Shown in pieces: positions 7,037 through 10,804 of a stretch of DNA of 10,804 nucleotides. The stretch lies in the NCBI GenBank assembly GCA_004377275.1, contig SOIC01000152.1:1-10804 (forward strand), given 5' to 3'. A program made the translations under genes and the position numbers. The number at the start of each line of letters is the position of its first letter. Position 1 is the first letter of the stretch. Below the pieces are notes generated by a model. That model did not search any database. It was not told where the DNA came from and saw nothing but the letters and a program-made list of their open reading frames with translations. The DNA is from Dehalococcoidia bacterium. Lineage in GTDB: Bacteria > Chloroflexota > Dehalococcoidia > E44-bin15.

Positions 7037-8038
7037 TCATGCGCTGAATTTCACCCGCTCCTTCTTAAATTCCTTAATCGTGAAAAGCGCCTCGTATTCC
7101 TGAATACCACTCTGGGCAGCAATTCTCTCAATAGTGCGTTGCAACCCCTCTTTTGTCTTACCGTGAATCATAGTAAACACATTATACGGCCAACTCTGAT
7201 TTGTCTTTCGCTCGTAGCAGTGGCTCACCTCCCTGAAAGCGGACATCATCTCGCCCACTTCCTCAACTATCGAGGGCGGAACTCTCCAGCAGACCATAGC
7301 GTTAGCCGCAAAGCCGACATTTTGGTGCCTGATCGATGCACCGAAGCGTCGCATAACACCGCGCTCCTTAAGCCGTCGGCAGCATCTCAGGAACTCACTG
7401 ACTTCCATGCCAACATGCTCTGCCATAGCATCGAAGGGCCTGCTCAGCAAAGGGATGTCCTGCTGTATCTCGCTGATCGCTGCCTTTTCCGAAGAGGATA
7501 GCGTAGACAACGCTTGCAGCGCGCCTTTCGTCTTCTTAGGCGAATTATTGGAAAAATTAACTTGGGGGCCACTTTCTGCCATATCGAAGAAGAGGCCTAT
7601 TTTGAAATGCCGCACCGCTGGCAAATCCAGTACTTGCTCCGGGCAAACCTTATTGGCCAAAGCTTGTAGCTCACTCTTCAGGTCATTACCCGGCGGAACA
7701 GCCAGGGTGAACCACAGATTGAGAGCGCCAGCTCTACCGTAATTATGGCTCACTCCGGGATGCTCATTCACCATCTGTGCCGCCTCTTCGAGCCTTTCCT
7801 CTGGGACGCGCATGGCCACCAGAGTGCTCTTATAGCCAAGGCTACGGGAATCGAAGACGGGGCCGATGGACCGTATAATCCGCGCCTCCTTCAACCGCGT
7901 TATTCGCTGAATAACCTCCTTTTCCTCCAACCCAAGGCTTGACCCCAGGTCGACGAAGGGTTCCCGGCTCAGGGGGAAATTTGCCTGCAACAGATTGAGC
8001 AAGCCTCTGTCAGTATCGTCCAGCTTGACTTCTTTCAC
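7037..8038 (-). CDS. ahbAB: Siroheme decarboxylase, fused AhbA-AhbB
   Basis: Siroheme decarboxylase removes the two acetate carboxyls at C12 and C18 of siroheme to give 12,18-didecarboxysiroheme. It is usually a heterodimer of two Lrp/AsnC-like paralogues, AhbA and AhbB. Here both are in one 333-residue chain. Residues 1 to about 155 form an AhbA-like unit with an HTH-like N-terminus and VSHNYGRAGALNLWFTLAVP (96-115). After a polar linker (about 155-180), residues 181-333 form an AhbB-like unit with VSHCYERKTNQSWPYNVFTM (271-290) and a basic EFKKERVKF end. H98/Y100 and H273/Y275 mark the two pocket motifs. The Lrp-like fold does not imply a DNA-binding role. The start is GTG at 8038, with no in-frame ATG upstream and only a weak Shine-Dalgarno; it overlaps a seven-codon ORF as GTGA. 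Confidence 0.93.
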   Translation of the reverse strand: MKEVKLDDTDRGLLNLLQANFPLSREPFVDLGSSLGLEEKEVIQRITRLKEARIIRSIGPVFDSRSLGYKSTLVAMRVPEERLEEAAQMVNEHPGVSHNYGRAGALNLWFTLAVPPGNDLKSELQALANKVCPEQVLDLPAVRHFKIGLFFDMAESGPQVNFSNNSPKKTKGALQALSTLSSSEKAAISEIQQDIPLLSRPFDAMAEHVGMEVSEFLRCCRRLKERGVMRRFGASIRHQNVGFAANAMVCWRVPPSIVEEVGEMMSAFREVSHCYERKTNQSWPYNVFTMIHGKTKEGLQRTIERIAAQSGIQEYEALFTIKEFKKERVKFSA

Positions 8039-8055
8039 CTTTTGCCCGTTTTCAT
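8035..8055 (-). promoter_or_regulatory. Possible leader mini-ORF coupled to ahbAB
   Basis: Within the 84-nt gap after ahbD, an ATG at 8055 opens a six-codon ORF encoding MKTGKR. Its TGA stop overlaps the GTG start of ahbAB as GTGA. ahbAB lacks a clear Shine-Dalgarno of its own, while GGGA lies five bases before the mini-ORF. Ribosomes ending there could re-initiate on ahbAB. This is inference from a very short ORF and may be chance. I see no convincing terminator in this gap. Confidence 0.2.
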
Positions 8056-8122
8056 ATGAGTCCCAAGATTGCTGTTGGTTAAAAGGATATCGTCGCCTCA
8101 GTTTGTCATCTTCGCCCTCTGT

Positions 8123-9229
8123 TCACACCTTGCATGCTGGCCTTGAGCCGCGCCTGGCAACCGGTTGATACATGCAATATGGTTCCGCCTCAAGATAGTC
8201 GCCAGTAGCCTCATAGGCCCGGGCGCGGCAGCCACCACAAGGTCGCCGGTATTCGCAAACGCCGCACTTACCTTTGAGGTTCGAGAGGTCTCTGAGTTCT
8301 GTAAAGAGGGGTGAATCGGCCCAGATTTTGGGAAAACTCTCGCTTCGCACATTTCCCGCCTCGACATTGAGATACCCACACCCTTGTATTCGGCCCACAT
8401 GAGAGATGAAGCAAAAGCCTACACCGGCGAGACACCCCCTGGTGGCCGAATCCAGGGTTGAAGGACGGCCCGTCACACCTTTCGCACTCTCTTTCTGCCT
8501 CTGCAGAGTTATTCGCATATAGTGCGGGGCATCAGTAGGCTTGAAGGATATCCGATTGCCGAACTGCAACTGCTTGTCATAGATCCAATTGAGTATCTGT
8601 TCATGTTCTTGGGGAAGGAGTTCAACCTCGGCCAGGTCTTTTCCCCGCCCTGTCGGCACCAACATGAACGGGTGCAAGGCAACAGCTCCCAGGTCCAGCG
8701 CAAGGTTCAGCAGGCCGTCCAGATGAGGCGCATTCATCTTAGTGATGGTGCTATTTATCTGCACATCTACTCCGGCGCGGCGCGCCTCTTGTACGCCCGC
8801 CACCGCAGCCTCGAAAGCGCCGACTTTCCCGCGAAACTCGTCTTGCAACTTGGGAATGGGAAAGTCAATGCTCACCCCGATTCGAGATATTGGCACCTCC
8901 TTCATCGCGGCAGCCACCTCGCTCGTGATGAGCGTGCCGTTGGTGCCGAGCACCACGCGAAGACCACGCTCTGTGGCATATTTGCCGATCTGGAATATGT
9001 CTGAACGAAGAAGGGGCTCCCCACCAGTAAGGATCAGAATTGGCTTGCCCACCTCCAAAATGCTATCGATCAGCCTGAAGCACTCCTCAGTTGGTAGTTC
9101 ACCCTCGTAATTCGCATCTGTTGCCGCTGCTCGACAATGGTCACAGAACAGGTTGCACCTTTTAGTTATCTCCCAGGCTACCAGCTTCAAGTCCGGGGTG
9201 AGGTGATTCTTATCGGCTGCTTCCGTCAT
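8123..9229 (-). CDS. ahbD: Radical SAM heme b synthase AhbD (Fe-coproporphyrin III decarboxylase)
   Basis: AhbD is the last enzyme of the siroheme-dependent route. It oxidatively decarboxylates two propionates of Fe-coproporphyrin III to vinyls, giving heme b. In 368 residues it has the radical SAM cluster motif C25-x3-C29-x2-C32 (KRCNLFCDHC), the SAM-binding TGGEP (68-72), and GVSIDFP near 118. The C-terminal auxiliary-cluster region has C266, C273, C284, C322, C325, C331, C334 and C352, including GCLAGVGFCFISHVG and CGVCEYRRPCGGCRARAYEA. These last two blocks are what separate AhbD from AhbC and from other SPASM proteins. The ATG overlaps the ahbC stop as ATGA, and no strong Shine-Dalgarno is near, suggesting coupled translation. 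Confidence 0.93.
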   Translation of the reverse strand: MTEAADKNHLTPDLKLVAWEITKRCNLFCDHCRAAATDANYEGELPTEECFRLIDSILEVGKPILILTGGEPLLRSDIFQIGKYATERGLRVVLGTNGTLITSEVAAAMKEVPISRIGVSIDFPIPKLQDEFRGKVGAFEAAVAGVQEARRAGVDVQINSTITKMNAPHLDGLLNLALDLGAVALHPFMLVPTGRGKDLAEVELLPQEHEQILNWIYDKQLQFGNRISFKPTDAPHYMRITLQRQKESAKGVTGRPSTLDSATRGCLAGVGFCFISHVGRIQGCGYLNVEAGNVRSESFPKIWADSPLFTELRDLSNLKGKCGVCEYRRPCGGCRARAYEATGDYLEAEPYCMYQPVARRGSRPACKV

Positions 9230-10395
9230 CGCACAATTCCAATCTCCTGGTCGGTAAGATAGCAGGCCGGGTCTTCCTGCCAGATGTCACCAAAGACTGC
9301 CTCGGCCCGTGCTCTCAGGTTGCCATTACAAATATCGAGGTAGTTACATCGCGCGCAGCGGCCTTTGAGCAATGCCTTTCGATCCTTTAGACCACGCATC
9401 ACTGGATTTGAGGTATCCAGCCATATATGGCCGAACGCCTGCTCTCGCACATTGCCCACCGTGACATTCCTCCAGAATTGATCGGGGTGGACATTGCCCA
9501 CCTCATCTACCGCACCTATGAGAATGCCGGAGCTATTGCCGCCGTTCCGGCGCAGTAAAGATAGAACCTTTTCGGCACGCCTCGGATCTTGCTGCTTGAA
9601 TTTGAGGTAGAGATAGACCCCATCGGCATGGTTGCCAACCAGAAGGGTTTCCTTGCGAATCCCTCGACGGTAAAGATCGAGCGTGCGATCACATATGAGG
9701 TCAATGACCTTCCTCATCTCAGAGTGGCTGAGGTCGCTTCCCCTCAGGTTATTCCCCCGGCCTGCATATGCCAGATGATAGAAACAAACGCGATCTACAT
9801 TCTCCCGCTCCACCAAATCGAAGATAGCGGGGATCTCATGATGATTTGAGCGAGTGATCATCATCCTGAGCGATACCCTCTGTCCTATCGAGACGCAATT
9901 GCGGATACCATGCAGGGCCGCCTCATATGCTCCTTTTTTGCCTCGGAACCGGTCGTTCTCGTCGCCGATGCCATCCAGGCTAATCCCCACTTCTCGGAAA
10001 CCTATGTTGCGCATCTCACCGGCCATTTCTTGAGTTATCAATGTGCCATTGGTTGAGGCTACTATTCCGATGCCCTGTTTGGCGGCGAACCTGGCAAGCT
10101 CGAGGAAATCCTGCCTCATCAGTGGCTCGCCGCCTGAGAAGAGGATCACCGGGACGCCAAACTCAGCCAGTTGGCGGATGAAGGCCCTGCCCTCATCGGT
10201 GTTCATCTCTGCATCAAAGCTTCGAGCATCAGCATCGGCATAGCAATGTATGCAATTAAGGTTGCACCGCTTGGTACAGTTCCAGACAACTATGGGTCTC
10301 GGCTCGGACGTAGGCGAAAGGTCTTCTTCCCTCCCGTAGCGCAGGTAATCGCCCGGTCCAATTTCATCGCAGAGCAGCCTTGAAACCGAGATCAT
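9226..10395 (-). CDS. ahbC: Radical SAM 12,18-didecarboxysiroheme deacetylase AhbC (NirJ-like)
   Basis: AhbC removes the acetate side chains at C2 and C7 of 12,18-didecarboxysiroheme to give Fe-coproporphyrin III. The 389-residue protein begins with MISVSRLL and a GPGDYLRYG segment typical of AhbC/NirJ. It carries C44-x3-C48-x2-C51 (KRCNLNCIHC), SGGEP (87-91) and SLDG (139-142). The C-terminal block has NVHPDQFW (301-308) and the auxiliary-cluster cysteines C347, C350, C356 and C378, with CARCNYLDICNGNLRARAEA. NirJ of heme d1 synthesis is the close relative. The presence of AhbD and the absence of other heme d1 genes favour AhbC. The ATG has GGAG five bases upstream and directly follows the stop of a possible small ORF. 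It is the first recognisable gene of the operon. Confidence 0.92.
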   Translation of the reverse strand: MISVSRLLCDEIGPGDYLRYGREEDLSPTSEPRPIVVWNCTKRCNLNCIHCYADADARSFDAEMNTDEGRAFIRQLAEFGVPVILFSGGEPLMRQDFLELARFAAKQGIGIVASTNGTLITQEMAGEMRNIGFREVGISLDGIGDENDRFRGKKGAYEAALHGIRNCVSIGQRVSLRMMITRSNHHEIPAIFDLVERENVDRVCFYHLAYAGRGNNLRGSDLSHSEMRKVIDLICDRTLDLYRRGIRKETLLVGNHADGVYLYLKFKQQDPRRAEKVLSLLRRNGGNSSGILIGAVDEVGNVHPDQFWRNVTVGNVREQAFGHIWLDTSNPVMRGLKDRKALLKGRCARCNYLDICNGNLRARAEAVFGDIWQEDPACYLTDQEIGIVR

Positions 10396-10563
10396 TTAGC
10401 TCCGCCTCGGTCTTTTTTCTGGATTGCGATTCTGGCGATCCTGGTGTTCTTCTACTAGGGAAAGCAGAGCCTCGCCGGTGATCTGTGCTATCAACAGTAT
10501 TGCCTCAGCAGCACGCTCCTTCAATACCTCCCCTTTCACAAGGTCGCTAGCAGCCTTTATCAA
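10396..10563 (-). CDS. Possible small protein abutting ahbC (unrecognised)
   Basis: A minus-strand frame stays open from about 10635 and ends with TAA at 10396-10398, directly before the ahbC ATG. The only in-frame starts are TTG 10563 (55 aa), GTG 10539 (47 aa) and TTG 10524 (42 aa). A strong AAAGGGGAGG (10527-10536) sits only two bases before the last. The predicted peptide has a helix-like middle, KERAAEAILLIAQITGEA, and a basic tail ending PEKRPRRS. I do not recognise a family. Perfect abutment and helical pattern favour a real gene; non-ATG starts and poor ribosome-site spacing argue against. It may instead be an untranslated leader. Confidence 0.35.
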   Translation of the reverse strand: MIKAASDLVKGEVLKERAAEAILLIAQITGEALLSLVEEHQDRQNRNPEKRPRRS

Positions 10564-10637
10564 TGATGAGCTGTGGGATATTCGAAACCCGATACCCGGA
10601 TTAAAAGCCAGGTGCTCTACGCCTGAACTAACGGCTT
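10564..10637 (-). pseudogene. Degenerate tRNA-Lys (TTT) pseudogene
   Basis: The minus strand lays out over 74 nt as a tRNA-Lys. The acceptor arms are AAGCCGT (10637-10631) and ACAGCTC (10574-10568). The D stem GTTC/GAGC pairs with one wobble. The anticodon loop CTTTTAA (10607-10601) has anticodon TTT, and the T loop is TTCGAAT. Stems are damaged: acceptor mismatches at 1-72 (A-C) and 5-68 (C-A), one mismatch plus a wobble in the anticodon stem (CCTGG/TCCGG), and one C-C in the T stem. The D loop is short and the 3' end is TCA instead of CCA. Against common bacterial tRNA-Lys, several changes are C-to-T or G-to-A transitions, as in a decaying copy. It could still be a tRNA-like leader structure, since it shares the operon's direction. 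Confidence 0.72.
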
Positions 10638-10640
10638 ACC

Positions 10641-10671
10641 AATATAGTGATTTTAGCATTCGCTGAGGCAA
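10641..10671 (-). promoter_or_regulatory. Weak sigma70-like promoter match upstream of the tRNA-like sequence and ahbC
   Basis: On the minus strand TTGCCT (10671-10666, four of six to TTGACA) is followed after 19 bases by TATATT (10646-10641, five of six to TATAAT). If used, transcription would start at the beginning of the tRNA-Lys-like sequence, and could serve the old tRNA gene or the heme operon. Spacing is longer than the ideal 17, so this is tentative. Confidence 0.22.
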
Positions 10672-10694
10672 GCTTCAAGGGCCATATATGAAGA

Positions 10695-10742
10695 GGGTCA
10701 CCTCCATAAAGGGAAAGCAACCCTCATCGGTTTGGGTCACCT
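10695..10742. repeat. Direct repeat of GGGTCACCT
   Basis: The nonamer GGGTCACCT occurs at 10695-10703 and again at 10734-10742, 39 bases apart in the same orientation. Its core GGTCACC is near-palindromic. Between the copies AGGG and CCCT (10710-10723 area) could form a short hairpin. Two same-facing copies could be operator sites for the heme operon, or motifs at the end of an insertion element that runs off the window. Neither is shown. Confidence 0.35.
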
Positions 10743-10804
10743 ATATGTCGCTCTGTAACATTGGGGACATTGCGCGCAGCTTGGCGATGATCCTGGGCGA
10801 TATC

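Noticed and set aside
7037..8038. Reading the Lrp/AsnC-like protein as a transcription regulator of the operon
   Set aside because: The tandem AhbA/AhbB motifs and the adjacent ahbC and ahbD identify siroheme decarboxylase, a known enzyme use of this fold.
9226..10395. NirJ of heme d1 synthesis
   Set aside because: No nirS, nirF, nirE-only layout or nirN is present, and AhbD lies next to it, so the heme b role as AhbC is more likely.
10424..10666. Plus-strand 80-aa ORF upstream of ahbC
   Set aside because: It runs antisense through the tRNA-Lys-like sequence and the possible small ORF; the minus strand explains this stretch better.
10745..10804. Partial plus-strand CDS starting at ATG 10745
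   Set aside because: Only 20 codons are visible and there is no good ribosome site, so I list it as an observation and not as a gene.
1..10804. CRISPR array or defence system
   Set aside because: No regularly spaced repeats and no defence genes are visible; the window is almost fully explained by tetrapyrrole synthesis.

Overview
The window holds a tRNA-Arg gene at its left edge and, filling almost all the rest, one tightly packed block of nine genes on the minus strand. Transcription runs from right to left: ahbC, ahbD, ahbA-ahbB (fused), precorrin-2 dehydrogenase/ferrochelatase, hemA, hemC, cobA-hemD (fused), hemB, hemL. Most junctions overlap by a few bases (ATGA or GTGA) or are nearly abutting, which indicates one operon. 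The largest internal gap is 84 nt, between ahbD and ahbAB.

Together the genes encode a whole tetrapyrrole route. HemA and HemL turn glutamyl-tRNA into 5-aminolevulinate. HemB, HemC and HemD build uroporphyrinogen III. The CobA half methylates it to precorrin-2, and the Met8/SirC-type protein oxidises this and probably inserts iron to give siroheme. AhbAB then makes 12,18-didecarboxysiroheme, AhbC makes Fe-coproporphyrin III and AhbD makes heme b. This is the alternative, oxygen-independent, siroheme-dependent pathway. No hemE, hemF/hemN, hemG/hemY or classical hemH is present in the window.

The pathway points to an anaerobic bacterium. The tRNA has an encoded CCA end, Shine-Dalgarno sites are used and base composition is moderately GC-rich by eye. 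The core order hemA-hemC-cobA/hemD-hemB-hemL is seen in anaerobic Chloroflexota and Firmicutes. I would guess a Dehalococcoidia-like Chloroflexota or another strict anaerobe, but the sequence here does not settle the phylum.

The non-coding flanks are the least ordinary parts. On the left (82-292), between tRNA-Arg and the convergent end of hemL, lies a weak terminator-like hairpin and an imperfect palindrome of about 130 bp made of nested matching arms. On the right (10396-10804), upstream of ahbC, lie a possible small gene abutting ahbC, a decayed tRNA-Lys(TTT)-like sequence in the operon's orientation, a weak promoter match and a repeated GGGTCACCT motif near the window edge.
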